A stretch of 64,000 nt of DNA from Halomonas dongshanensis (GCF_024790395.1 NZ_JAJISC010000001.1:124001-188000); one strand, 5' to 3'. Shown: positions 45,033 to 53,246, counted from the first letter of the stretch. Numbers and translations are program-made. The notes: generated by a model not told the origin, from the letters alone.

Positions 45033-45813
45033 CACTAGAACCGTCGTCATTACCGGCGCCGGAACCGGCGTCGGAGAGGCCTGCGCCCGCGAGCAGGCCG
45101 CACTCGGGCACAATGTGGTGCTGATCGGCCGCCGCCATGAACCACTAGAAGCACTGGCCGGCGAGATCGGCGGACTGGTGCTGGCAGGCGATGCCGCCAG
45201 CGCCAGCGAGTGGGAAGGCTTTTGCCGACAGATCATCGGCACCTTCGGGCGCCTCGATAGCCTGATCTGCAGCGCCGGCGGCCACGATCTGGGCGCGGCC
45301 ACCGACATGTCGGAAGAGGACTGGCAAAAGGCGATGCGTCTGAACCTGGACACCGCCTTCTACAGCGCCCGGGCGTGTCTGCCGCACCTGATCGAGCAAC
45401 AGGGCACCATGGTGCTGCTGGGGTCACTGGCCTCGTTTCAGGCCGGCGGCGACATCTGCGGCTACACCACCGCCAAGCACGCGCTGGTCGGCCTGACCCG
45501 CTCGCTGGCCCGCGACTACGGCCCCCGGGGCGTGCGCGTCAACTGCGTCTGCCCGGGCTGGATTCGAACGCCGATGGCCGATGAAGAGATGCAGCCGCTG
45601 ATGGATCACTATCAGGAGTCGCTCGATGACGCCTACGCCCGCGTGACGCAGCACGTGCCGCTGCGCCGGGCCGCCAGCGCCCACGAGATCGCCGAGGTCT
45701 GCGCCTTTCTGATCGGCCCGGCCTCCGCCATCATTACCGGTGCGATGATCATGGCCGACGGTGGCTCGCATATCGTCGACATGCCCACACTAGCCTTCGA
45801 GGCGCTGTCCTAA
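45022..45813 (+). CDS. Short-chain dehydrogenase/reductase
   Basis: A 263-aa classical SDR. The cofactor motif is VVITGAGTGVGEACAR at the N-terminus, LICSAGG corresponds to the NNAG motif, the active-site Ser lies in LLGSLASF, and YTTAKHALVG provides Tyr and Lys. It probably oxidises or reduces a hydroxyl/keto group on an aromatic-derived intermediate. Start overlaps moaF; a hairpin and 67 bases separate it from the second SDR. Confidence 0.85.
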   Translation: MTSDTRTVVITGAGTGVGEACAREQAALGHNVVLIGRRHEPLEALAGEIGGLVLAGDAASASEWEGFCRQIIGTFGRLDSLICSAGGHDLGAATDMSEEDWQKAMRLNLDTAFYSARACLPHLIEQQGTMVLLGSLASFQAGGDICGYTTAKHALVGLTRSLARDYGPRGVRVNCVCPGWIRTPMADEEMQPLMDHYQESLDDAYARVTQHVPLRRAASAHEIAEVCAFLIGPASAIITGAMIMADGGSHIVDMPTLAFEALS

Positions 45814-45828
45814 CGTTCACGCTTTACC

Positions 45829-45852
45829 GGCCGGGTCGCCAGTGGCCCGGCC
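45829..45852 (+). other. Intercistronic hairpin between two SDR genes
   Basis: GGCCGGG/CCCGGCC with a 10-base loop, in the gap between SDR genes. The arm sequence is close to that of the palindrome at 33021. Confidence 0.55.
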
Positions 45853-45880
45853 ATTTCTCCTTAGTAACAGGAGTTCACTC

Positions 45881-46651
45881 ATGAGTATCCGCATCGACTA
45901 CAGCGGCCGCCACGTGCTGGTGACCGGCGGCGCCCAGGGGATCGGCGAGGCTATCGTGACCCGCTTTGCCCAGGCTGGCGCCCGCGTGACGCTCGCTGAC
46001 ATCAACATCGAACAGGCCCGTGAGGTGGCCGAACGGCTTTCAGCCGAGGGCCATCAGGTGACGGCACGCCAGGTGGATCTCGCTGACGAGGCTGGCACCC
46101 GCGCCATGATCGAAGGCAGCGATCCGATCGACGTGCTGGTGCACAACGCCGGCTACTTTCCGCTGACGCCGTTCGAGGAGCTCACCCGTGAGCGGGTCGA
46201 GCGCACTTTCGCCGTCAACGTGCAGTCGCTGTTCTGGATGACCCAGGCGCTGCTGCCAAGCTTCAAGCAGAAAGGCAAAGGCGTGATCCTGTGCACCTCC
46301 TCGGTGACCGGCAACCGCGTCGCCTACCCAGGCCTGACCCACTACGCCGCCTCCAAGGCCGCGGTCAACGGCTTTATCCGCAACACCGCGCTGGAGATGG
46401 GCGGGCAGGGCATTCGCATCAACGGCGTCGAGCCGGGCATGATTCGAACGCCTGCGATGGATAACCTGGGGGATGACGAGCACAGCCAGAGTCTTGAGCG
46501 CGGCATTCCGCTGGGTCGGCTGGGCGACCCGGAAGACATCGCCAACGCCATGCTGTTTCTGGGTTCCGACCTGGCAAAGTACATCACCGGACAGACCATT
46601 ATCGTCGATGGCGGCGCGCTGCTGCCGGAGAGCGTTACCGCGCTGGTGTAG
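45881..46651 (+). CDS. Short-chain dehydrogenase/reductase, second copy
   Basis: A 256-aa SDR starting at the ATG behind CAGGAG. The motifs are VLVTGGAQGIGEA, VLVHNAGYF, CTSSVTGNRVAYPG and YAASKAAVNGF with catalytic Tyr/Lys, and the C-terminal YITGQTIIVDGG. It resembles FabG-like and sugar/aryl-alcohol dehydrogenases and is different enough from its neighbour to be a separate acquisition or old duplication. Co-transcription with moaF and the first SDR is likely. Confidence 0.85.
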   Translation: MSIRIDYSGRHVLVTGGAQGIGEAIVTRFAQAGARVTLADINIEQAREVAERLSAEGHQVTARQVDLADEAGTRAMIEGSDPIDVLVHNAGYFPLTPFEELTRERVERTFAVNVQSLFWMTQALLPSFKQKGKGVILCTSSVTGNRVAYPGLTHYAASKAAVNGFIRNTALEMGGQGIRINGVEPGMIRTPAMDNLGDDEHSQSLERGIPLGRLGDPEDIANAMLFLGSDLAKYITGQTIIVDGGALLPESVTALV

Positions 46652-46742
46652 GTTCGGTTTGAATAGCGGGCAGCAGATTTCCATTGCCCGCCGGTGGCCG
46701 TCTCGCTATGTTGGGATATCGAACTACATGGAGTCGGCCGCC

Positions 46743-47402
46743 ATGCACTCCCCCCAGGAGCTGGGTACTTACTGCCTGAACGCCTTTACCCGAGCGGTTC
46801 CTGCATCGCTTGCCGCGTTCTACCGTATTGATGATGGCTTGAGCGCAGTCGATTTTCAGCTTCATGGCGACCCCGCCCGCATGCACGACAGCTACCTGCG
46901 CCGCTACCGCCATCTCGATCCGCTACAGCCTGGCTACTGTCAGCGCCTGGAGCGAGGGGTCGTATCGCTGCGCGATGCGCAAAGGCTACAATCAAAACAG
47001 CGTAATGACGGTTATCAGACGTTTCTAAGCCAGCACGACGTGGTGGATGTTACCGAAGTGTTGTTTTACCGCCACCGGCGCCCGGTTATGGGCATATCGC
47101 TACTACGCAAGTCATGCTTCGGCCGCTTTAACTCGCATGAACTGGCGACGCTGCAATCGCTCCAGGAGATGCTCCAACTGGCGGTTACCCACACCCCCCA
47201 CGCCTTGGCTCCGGCCGAGTACGTACCAGTATCGCTGACTAAACGCGAAGCCCAACTCGTACCGCTTCTACGCGAAGGCGCCAGCAATAAGGCCATTGCC
47301 CGCGCACTCGGCATCGAGCCTTCGACCGTCAAGACTCACCTCGATAACCTGTATCGCAAGTTCGAGGTCAACAACCGTACCGAACTGGTCGGGCGGCTTT
47401 AA
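46743..47402 (+). CDS. LuxR-type transcriptional regulator
   Basis: About 219 aa. GGAG lies 9 bases before the ATG at 46743; an ATG at 46728 would add five residues. The N-terminal 140 residues are an unrecognised sensor region (AFYRIDD, HDSYLRRYRHLDPLQPGY). The C-terminal domain (about 155-219) is a GerE/LuxR helix-turn-helix: LTKREAQLVPLLREGASNKA, STVKTHLDNLYRKFEVNNRT. No autoinducer-synthase gene is nearby. It probably controls the moaF-SDR-SDR unit just upstream. Confidence 0.82.
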   Translation: MHSPQELGTYCLNAFTRAVPASLAAFYRIDDGLSAVDFQLHGDPARMHDSYLRRYRHLDPLQPGYCQRLERGVVSLRDAQRLQSKQRNDGYQTFLSQHDVVDVTEVLFYRHRRPVMGISLLRKSCFGRFNSHELATLQSLQEMLQLAVTHTPHALAPAEYVPVSLTKREAQLVPLLREGASNKAIARALGIEPSTVKTHLDNLYRKFEVNNRTELVGRL

Positions 47403-47493
47403 TAATCATCCCTTGAGGGGATGCAAACTTCGTTTTCTGAGAAGGGCATACTGAGTAGGGTGTTTAAACCCATTTACGTGGACGCTGTTGAGT

Positions 47494-47523
47494 AACAGGG
47501 CTCGGCCAAAGCCAGGCCCTGTT
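47494..47523. other. GC-rich hairpin
   Basis: AACAGGGC (47494-47501) pairs with GCCCTGTT (47516-47523), with a smaller GGC/GCC stem inside. It lies after the luxR gene and at the scar end of the former restriction locus and may be an old terminator. Confidence 0.45.
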
Positions 47524-47565
47524 TGAATCAGTTAGGTTCGGGATATTGCGTTCGAATCCGCTGCT

Positions 47566-47646
47566 TTAATGCTTCACGCTGATGCCGTTGTCGCGCAGTA
47601 TGTTACAGAGGTTCCAGAGTTTTTGAACGATGTCATTATGGGGCAT
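47566..47646 (-). pseudogene. N-terminal remnant of hsdM (type I DNA methylase)
   Basis: Twenty-six codons from an ATG on the minus strand read MPHNDIVQKLWNLCNILRDN, then GISVKH and a stop. This matches the highly conserved beginning of HsdM N6-adenine methylases (M.HN.IV.KLWNLCN.LRDDGI). Everything after residue about 22 is lost. In the +1 frame past the scar an unplaced tail ALKQRIRTQYPEPN-stop is open and may be the end of another hsd gene. It lies 23 bases downstream of the Fic gene on the same strand. Confidence 0.7.
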
Positions 47647-47669
47647 GGTGTTTCAGGCTTATGAATCAT

Positions 47670-48791
47670 TCAATGGTAGGGGCGTAGCGTGTTGCTGTCG
47701 CTGGTCATCAGGTTCAAAAGGCGCGGGTTAACGAAGAGCTTTTCATTGCCGGCCGTTTTTTCCTGCAAAACGCCGATATCCACCAGTTGTTTAAGGTAAT
47801 GGGACGCGGTCTGGCGTTTTGCGATTCCCTTATCGACCAGATTGATGATGCGACAATAGGGTTGCTCGAAAATGGTTTGAACTAGTTCGTGGCTATAGAT
47901 TTTGGGCAGCTGTTGTCTGATATGCGCTTCTGTCAGAGTAATCAGTTCGCGCATGACGGCAATTTTGGCGCAGGTCCATGTCGATACCTGCTCTACTCCC
48001 TGGAGTATAAAAATCACCCATTCCTGCCAGCTTCCTGTTCGGGTGACGTGCGTCAGCAAACGGTAGTAATCATTTTTATGGGCCACGATATAGCGGCTCA
48101 GGTAGAGAATGGGCAGGGTCAGCAGCCGTTGTTCGATCAGGTAGAGGACGTTGAGTATGCGCCCGGCCCGGCCATTACCGTCATGAAAAGGGTGGATGGC
48201 TTCGAACTGGTAATGGCTGACGGCCATTTTGATCAATGGGTCGGTGTCATCTTCTGTGTGCAAATAGTTTTCCCAGTTGGCCAGCAGATGGCGGATGACC
48301 TCCTCGCCATGGGGAGGCGTGTAGATAGTTTCGCCGGTTGCCTGGTTGCCGATGATGGTACCTGGAATCTTGCGGATATCCATGTCCACGCCCTTGAGTG
48401 TGCTGCAGATTTCGACGGCCGTATTGGTGCACAAGGGCTTGCGCTGAAGGTAGGTAAACCCTTCAAAAAGCGCAGTGCGGTATCTTAGCGCTTCCTTGGT
48501 GGCGGCATCGGCCCCCTGGCCTTCCTGTGAATATTGAAACAGCTTGTCGGTGGTCGTGACGATATTTTCGATCTCGGAGCTGTCCTTGGCTTCTAGCAAT
48601 GGCAGAAGGTTGATAAGCAGTGTCTGATTGGGAATCAGCTCGCCAGCTTGCTTGAGTTCAGCCAATGCGGCGCGAGCACGAATGCAGGCCTTGAGAATCG
48701 CCACCGTTTCCAGCGCTTCTTCGGCGGGTGGCAGTGGGGGGAGCTGATTGTAGGGTTGATCTGCCTGCCAAGCCATGTACGTTTTTTCCAT
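47670..48791 (-). CDS. Fic family AMP-transferase, SoFic-like class II
   Basis: A 373-aa protein closely resembling Shewanella SoFic (372 aa). The N-terminal domain carries the inhibitory motif SSEIEN (S-x-x-x-E-N, class II autoinhibition, about residues 71-76). The core Fic motif HPFHDGNGRAGR is near 198-209, with the flap YTPPHGEEVI before it. The C-terminal 60 residues form a winged helix (LVDKGIAKRQTASHYLKQLVDIG). Such enzymes transfer AMP from ATP to target Tyr/Ser/Thr or to themselves. A second Met at 48776 is an alternative start. Flanks are remnants of a type I restriction system, where Fic genes of this type commonly sit. Confidence 0.9.
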   Translation of the reverse strand: MEKTYMAWQADQPYNQLPPLPPAEEALETVAILKACIRARAALAELKQAGELIPNQTLLINLLPLLEAKDSSEIENIVTTTDKLFQYSQEGQGADAATKEALRYRTALFEGFTYLQRKPLCTNTAVEICSTLKGVDMDIRKIPGTIIGNQATGETIYTPPHGEEVIRHLLANWENYLHTEDDTDPLIKMAVSHYQFEAIHPFHDGNGRAGRILNVLYLIEQRLLTLPILYLSRYIVAHKNDYYRLLTHVTRTGSWQEWVIFILQGVEQVSTWTCAKIAVMRELITLTEAHIRQQLPKIYSHELVQTIFEQPYCRIINLVDKGIAKRQTASHYLKQLVDIGVLQEKTAGNEKLFVNPRLLNLMTSDSNTLRPYH

Positions 48792-48792
48792 T

Positions 48793-48906
48793 TATATCGA
48801 CATTTTGTGACGCGGTAGCCAGTCTATGTCGATGCCATCGACATCACAATAATCAGTGTCGAAAAAATACATAAAAATCGACAATTGCCGCTCTGGTATC
48901 GATACC
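48793..48906 (-). promoter_or_regulatory. Cluster of TGTCGAT half-sites upstream of fic
   Basis: Within 114 bases lie a perfect 9-bp inverted repeat ATGTCGATG-C-CATCGACAT (48826-48844), a spaced pair TGTCGA...TCGACA (48857-48883), a 12-bp palindrome GGTATCGATACC (48895-48906) and a single ATCGACA near 48796. Their position just before the Fic start suggests autoregulation through the Fic winged helix or a partner; this is inference. Confidence 0.55.
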
Positions 48907-48932
48907 TTCACCGTATCTGAGAGTGCTTTGGC

Positions 48933-49078
48933 TTAGCTTGTTTTTGGCCGCCCTATCGCTTCGCTTAGCTCGGCCAGCATGCTATCGAGTTGGCCGTTAA
49001 GTACCTTGTTGAGTTGTTTGGCGCCGCCGGACAGGGCGAGTGGTTGAACTGCTCGGCGATAAATTGTCGGAAGCACTG
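48933..49078 (-). pseudogene. Likely C-terminal remnant of hsdR (type I restriction subunit)
   Basis: Minus-strand sequence reads CFRQFIAEQFN in one frame and then SGGAKQLNKVLNGQLDSMLA, ELSEAIGRPKTS and a stop in another. To my recollection this resembles the GGAKRLNKVF...L.E.L.DA end of some HsdR proteins, broken by a frameshift. The position upstream of fic and hsdM on the same strand fits an hsdR-fic-hsdM order. The match is weaker than for hsdM. An ATG at 49119-49121 opens the second frame but is unlikely to be a real start. Confidence 0.45.
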
Positions 49079-49324
49079 TGGGTTGGCATATGGCGTGTTC
49101 GCTTTGAGTTATCGATCTCATATTAACGAAAGGGTGTTAGGAGCTTAAGGCGGTCTCATTCGTAAAGCCAATGCGTCACTAAGTAACAAAATGTTTCCAA
49201 AACTTTGTTAAAGTAGGCGTCTCAAGGCGGGAGGTTGGTGGCTGCGTGGCTATCTCAACGTTTACTGCGTTGACGCTTTCCGGCAGTGGCACACTCTCAT
49301 TATCTCTTTTCTTGGAACCTCTCC

Positions 49325-51406
49325 ATGCACGACCATCATGGCGCTTACAACCTTGCTTTGGTGATGCTTTCGCTAGGCATCGCGGCCATTGCCTCGTTTA
49401 CGGCGCTGGACTTGGCCGGGCGGGTGCGGGCGAGCCAGGGGGTGATGCGCCATCTATGGCTCGTGGGTGGGGCCTTTGCCATGGGGATTGGCATCTGGTC
49501 GATGCACTTCATCGGCATGCTGGCGATGGAGATGGGCGAAGGGGTGGCCTACGGCATACCGCTGACGGTAGCGTCCTTGGTGGCGGCGATTCTCTCTTCG
49601 GCGTTGGCGCTGGGCATCGTGCAGACCGGGAGGCTCTCTTTCGTGCGCTTGGCCTTCGGCGCGTTGGTGATGGGCAGTGGTGTCTGTTTGATGCACTACG
49701 TGGGAATGGCGGCAATGCAGACGCAAGGGCCGCTGTCCTATCAGCCTTCGTTGTTTACGGTCTCGGTCGTTATTGCCATTTCGGCCTCGGCCGTGGCGCT
49801 ATGGCTGGCGTTTAAGCTCAACCCGACGGCAACGCGGCGCCCGCCGCTATGGCAGCGTTTGGTGGCGGCGTTGTTCATGGGGGCGGGTATTTCCGGCATG
49901 CACTATACCGGCATGGCGGCGGCGATTTACCCCGAAGGGGGAATGCTGGCGTCCAGTAGCGGGCTGTCTACCTATGAGCTGGCCATCACCGTGGCGCTGG
50001 TATCTACCTGCATTATGCTTTCGGCGCTACTGATTTCGCTGTTCGATGTCCATATGTCGTCGCGCAATGCGCAACTGGCAGCGTCGCTGCAGGAGGCCAA
50101 TCTCGAACTCAAACAGATGGTGTATCGTGATGCGCTCACCCAGCTACCCAACCGGCTAATGCTGGAGGAGCGGCTGGATCAGCAGCTGAGTGCTCAACCG
50201 TCTAGCTTTGCACTCTTCTTCGTCGATCTCGACCGCTTCAAGCAGGTCAACGACAACCTGGGTCATCACGTGGGCGATCAGTTGATTCAGCAGACCGGTG
50301 CACGCCTGCGCGCTGCCGTGCGTGATACCGATACCGTGGCCCGCGTAGGCGGCGACGAGTTCATCGTGCTGGCGGGTGACAGCGCCGCGCGTGCCGAGGC
50401 CGAAAGCTTGGCCAAGCGCTTGGTGAGTACGCTGGATAAACCGTTCCAGATCGGCACGAGTGTGGTCAAAGTCTCCACCAGCGTAGGGATCAGCCTCTAC
50501 CCAGAGGATGGTCAAGACAAGCACGAACTCATGGTCCACGCCGATGCGGCGATGTACGCCGCCAAGCGCCTGGGGCGCAACAACTATCAGTTCTTCGACC
50601 CCGATATGACCTCCCACGAAGAGCGCCGGGTAACGCTCGAACGGCGCCTGCGCCATGCCATCGAGCACGCTGCTCTGCGCCTTGCCTATCAGCCCAAGGT
50701 GAGCGTCGAAACCGGGCAGGTTACCGGCGTCGAGGCGCTGCTGCGCTGGGAAGACGACGAGTTGGGCGCGGTGCGTCCCGACGAGATCATTCCGCTAGCC
50801 GAGGAGACCGGGCTGATTCTGCCTATCGGCGAGTGGGTACTGCGTACCGCTTGCCGCTATGCCCAGGCGTGGCGCGAAGAGACCGGGCAGCCGCTGGCGA
50901 TGGCAGTGAACATTTCCGCCGTGCAACTCAACCATCGCCACTTTGTGGCTACGGTGAAAGAGGTACTGGAAACGACGGGCTTGGCGCCTGCGTCTTTGGA
51001 GTTGGAATTGACCGAAAGTGCGCTGGTGCTCAACCCCGACCTAGCCTTGGAAACGCTGACCGAGCTGCGCGCCCTGGGTATCGCCCTGTCTATCGACGAT
51101 TTCGGTACCGGCTACTCCAACCTGGCCCAGCTGCGCCGTTTTCCTATCGATCGTCTGAAGATCGACCGCGCTTTCATGTCCCACGCGGTGACCGACCGAC
51201 AAGACGCCGCCATCGTCCGCGCCGTGGTCGCGCTGGCGCGCAGCCTCGATCTGCAGGTCGTCGCCGAAGGGGTAGAGAACGAAGACCAACTGAGCCTGAT
51301 CCGCCAACTGCACAGCGACGAGTACCAAGGCTATCTATGCAGTCAGGCGCTTTCGGGGGAGGCGCTAAAGGCGTTCATGCAAGAGTATGCCAAGCGTTCA
51401 CCGTAA
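49325..51406 (+). CDS. MHYT sensor with GGDEF and EAL domains
   Basis: A 693-aa inner-membrane c-di-GMP enzyme. The N-terminal MHYT domain (about 10-240) has seven segments and three metal-type motifs, SMHFIGM, LMHYVGM and GMHYTGM, thought to sense O2, CO or NO through copper. The GGDEF domain has an intact VGGDEFIVL. The EAL domain keeps EALLRW, NISAVQL, LELTES, IDDFGTGYSNL, KIDRAF, AEGVEN and YQGYL, so both cyclase and phosphodiesterase residues look intact. The ATG at 49325 is preferred over an upstream in-frame start. It is a single-gene unit resembling Pseudomonas MucR/NbdA-type proteins. Confidence 0.93.
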   Translation: MHDHHGAYNLALVMLSLGIAAIASFTALDLAGRVRASQGVMRHLWLVGGAFAMGIGIWSMHFIGMLAMEMGEGVAYGIPLTVASLVAAILSSALALGIVQTGRLSFVRLAFGALVMGSGVCLMHYVGMAAMQTQGPLSYQPSLFTVSVVIAISASAVALWLAFKLNPTATRRPPLWQRLVAALFMGAGISGMHYTGMAAAIYPEGGMLASSSGLSTYELAITVALVSTCIMLSALLISLFDVHMSSRNAQLAASLQEANLELKQMVYRDALTQLPNRLMLEERLDQQLSAQPSSFALFFVDLDRFKQVNDNLGHHVGDQLIQQTGARLRAAVRDTDTVARVGGDEFIVLAGDSAARAEAESLAKRLVSTLDKPFQIGTSVVKVSTSVGISLYPEDGQDKHELMVHADAAMYAAKRLGRNNYQFFDPDMTSHEERRVTLERRLRHAIEHAALRLAYQPKVSVETGQVTGVEALLRWEDDELGAVRPDEIIPLAEETGLILPIGEWVLRTACRYAQAWREETGQPLAMAVNISAVQLNHRHFVATVKEVLETTGLAPASLELELTESALVLNPDLALETLTELRALGIALSIDDFGTGYSNLAQLRRFPIDRLKIDRAFMSHAVTDRQDAAIVRAVVALARSLDLQVVAEGVENEDQLSLIRQLHSDEYQGYLCSQALSGEALKAFMQEYAKRSP

Positions 51407-51513
51407 CGTTTGAGCATATCAATCCAATTTCCTGCAACGAAAGCAGGCAAACTATTCGCTCCTCCTGGACACGTTGAGGCTCTATCCTGGGCGTTATTTA
51501 CCAGGAGAGCACC

Positions 51514-52401
51514 ATGGCGACGAATGCTTTCTCGCTTCGGCAGGTCATTGCCCAACATCCCGCGCGGCGCGACGACATCGGCACCTTGGTGACCCGGCGG
51601 CCGCTACCGGGCCCAACACTCGATCAGCTCGATCCGTTTTTGTTTCTCAACCATCACGGCCCGCAGGTCTACCCGCCGCATAACCAGGGGTTGCCGTTCG
51701 GGCCTCATCCGCACCGTGGTTTCGAGACGGTCACCTTCATTCTCGACGGCTCGCTCGCTCATGCCGATAGCGCCCAGCACCAGAGCGTGATCCACGCCGG
51801 TGGCGTGCAGTGGATGACGGCGGGCAGCGGGATCGTCCACGCCGAAATCTCCCCGCCCGAATTCCTGCAAGAGGGTGGGCCGCTGGAGATTTTGCAGCTG
51901 TGGATCAATTTGCCGTCGCGACTGAAAATGAGCGAGCCGCGCTACGTTGGCCTTCAGCGCGACGCCATTCCCGCCATTGCACTCCTGGGTAATGAAGATG
52001 CGAGCGGCGCAGAGCTGAACCTGATTGCCGGACAGTGGAAAGACCAAACAGGGCCCATCGATACACTTACGGGCGTATTCATGTCTACGCTGAGGCTCGA
52101 CGCTGGGGCAAGCGTGGCCCTGCCCGTGGCGCCCGGCCGCCAAGTGTTTCTCTACGTGATCGATGGCGACGTAACAATAAGCGGCGAGCCTGCCAAAGCG
52201 CACCATCTGATCGAAGTGGACCGCCAGGGCGACGGTTTAACGATCGAGGCGCACAGCCAAGCGCGCTTGGTGTTTGGCCATGGTGACGTGATCGATGAGC
52301 CCGTCTATTCGCACGGCCCCTTCGTCATGACCACCCGCGAGGAGATCGTCGAGGCCATCGAAGATTACCAAGCGGGCAAGTTTGGCGGTCTTGGCGCTTA
52401 A
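51514..52401 (+). CDS. Pirin family protein
   Basis: A 295-aa bicupin. The N-terminal cupin has the metal ligands in FGPHPHRGFETVTFIL and HQSVIHAGGVQWMTAGSGIVHAE, as in YhhW/pirin quercetinase-like proteins. The C-terminal cupin carries VFLYVIDGDVTISG. CCAGGAG precedes the ATG. Pirins are nonhaem iron proteins of varied role, some with quercetin 2,3-dioxygenase activity. The stop codon overlaps that of the convergent glycosylase gene by four bases (TTAA). Confidence 0.9.
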   Translation: MATNAFSLRQVIAQHPARRDDIGTLVTRRPLPGPTLDQLDPFLFLNHHGPQVYPPHNQGLPFGPHPHRGFETVTFILDGSLAHADSAQHQSVIHAGGVQWMTAGSGIVHAEISPPEFLQEGGPLEILQLWINLPSRLKMSEPRYVGLQRDAIPAIALLGNEDASGAELNLIAGQWKDQTGPIDTLTGVFMSTLRLDAGASVALPVAPGRQVFLYVIDGDVTISGEPAKAHHLIEVDRQGDGLTIEAHSQARLVFGHGDVIDEPVYSHGPFVMTTREEIVEAIEDYQAGKFGGLGA

Positions 52402-53009
52402 ACCGGTTCACCGCGATAGTAGTGCCATAAAAATAGCGACCCTACGCTGCGCCAGGGTGCCCAGTGGGCGACCATCTGGCGCGCCTTGGCGGGCGTGGGT
52501 TTGTCGTCGAGCCCTTTGAGGCGGCCTAGGGCCACGCGCAGGGCGAGATCGTCTGCCGGGAAAATGTCTGGGCGCTTGAGCGAGAACATCAAGTAGATCT
52601 CGGCGCTCCAGCGGCCAAAGCCGCGCAGGGCGGTGATCGCGGCGATCACTTCTTCGTCGCTCAAATGCTCCAGCCCATCGGCGCTGAAGGTGCCCGCCAG
52701 TTCCGCCTCGGCGAGCCCCTTGGCGTATTCCACCTTGCGCCAAGAGAGCCCTGCGTCGCGCAGCGCTTGGCCTTCTATATCGATGATGGCCTTGGCGTGC
52801 AGCTCGGGCAGCAGGGTATTTACCCGGCCCATGATGGCACGCGCCGCTTCGGTAGAAATCTGCTGGCTGACGATGGTGGAGAAAAACGTGGCAAAGCCCC
52901 TGTCGCGCTCGCGCGGCGAGGGCGCTCCCACCTGCGGGAGCGCCCGGGCGATATCGGGGTCGGCCTCGGCGAGGGCTTGCATGGCGTGAGCAATGACGTC
53001 GGGTGACAT
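52398..53009 (-). CDS. DNA-3-methyladenine glycosylase II (AlkA-like)
   Basis: A 203-aa HhH-GPD glycosylase; the ATG at 53009 has AGGAGG 9 bases upstream. Motifs are FSTIVSQQISTEAARAIMGR, the helix-hairpin-helix LRGFGRWSAEIYLMFSL, and the catalytic Asp in FPADDLALR. It removes 3-methyladenine and related alkylated bases to start base excision repair. It is shorter than E. coli AlkA (282 aa), lacking the N-terminal beta domain, as in the MagIII/yeast Mag1-like lineage. Confidence 0.88.
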   Translation of the reverse strand: MSPDVIAHAMQALAEADPDIARALPQVGAPSPRERDRGFATFFSTIVSQQISTEAARAIMGRVNTLLPELHAKAIIDIEGQALRDAGLSWRKVEYAKGLAEAELAGTFSADGLEHLSDEEVIAAITALRGFGRWSAEIYLMFSLKRPDIFPADDLALRVALGRLKGLDDKPTPAKARQMVAHWAPWRSVGSLFLWHYYRGEPV

Positions 53010-53246
53010 GGCGTTATGCCTCCTGGTGAGCAATGGAGTGGTGGCGCAGAGTGGGGCCAAAGCCTTCAGTGTCGGCTCGATGAGGCTGAGGATAGCGAAG
53101 AGCCGCCCGTCTATTTTCGCTGGACGTATTTATACTTTCGTCTAGTCTTGCGATCATTGTGGCCAAAGCATCTGTGACTAGCTCCTTAGTGAACTGACTG
53201 CAGTAAATAGAGAGTAAAGCACGCCGAGCGTGCGTTGGGAGACATC

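Noticed and set aside
46666-46691. Terminator between the second SDR and luxR
   Set aside because: A GCGGGCA/TGCCCGC stem exists, but with a 12-base loop and no T run; not distinguishable from a chance or processing hairpin.
48933-49121. Independent 62-residue protein gene
   Set aside because: No ribosome site, and its C-terminal part resembles an HsdR tail continuing from another frame, so it is better read as a remnant.
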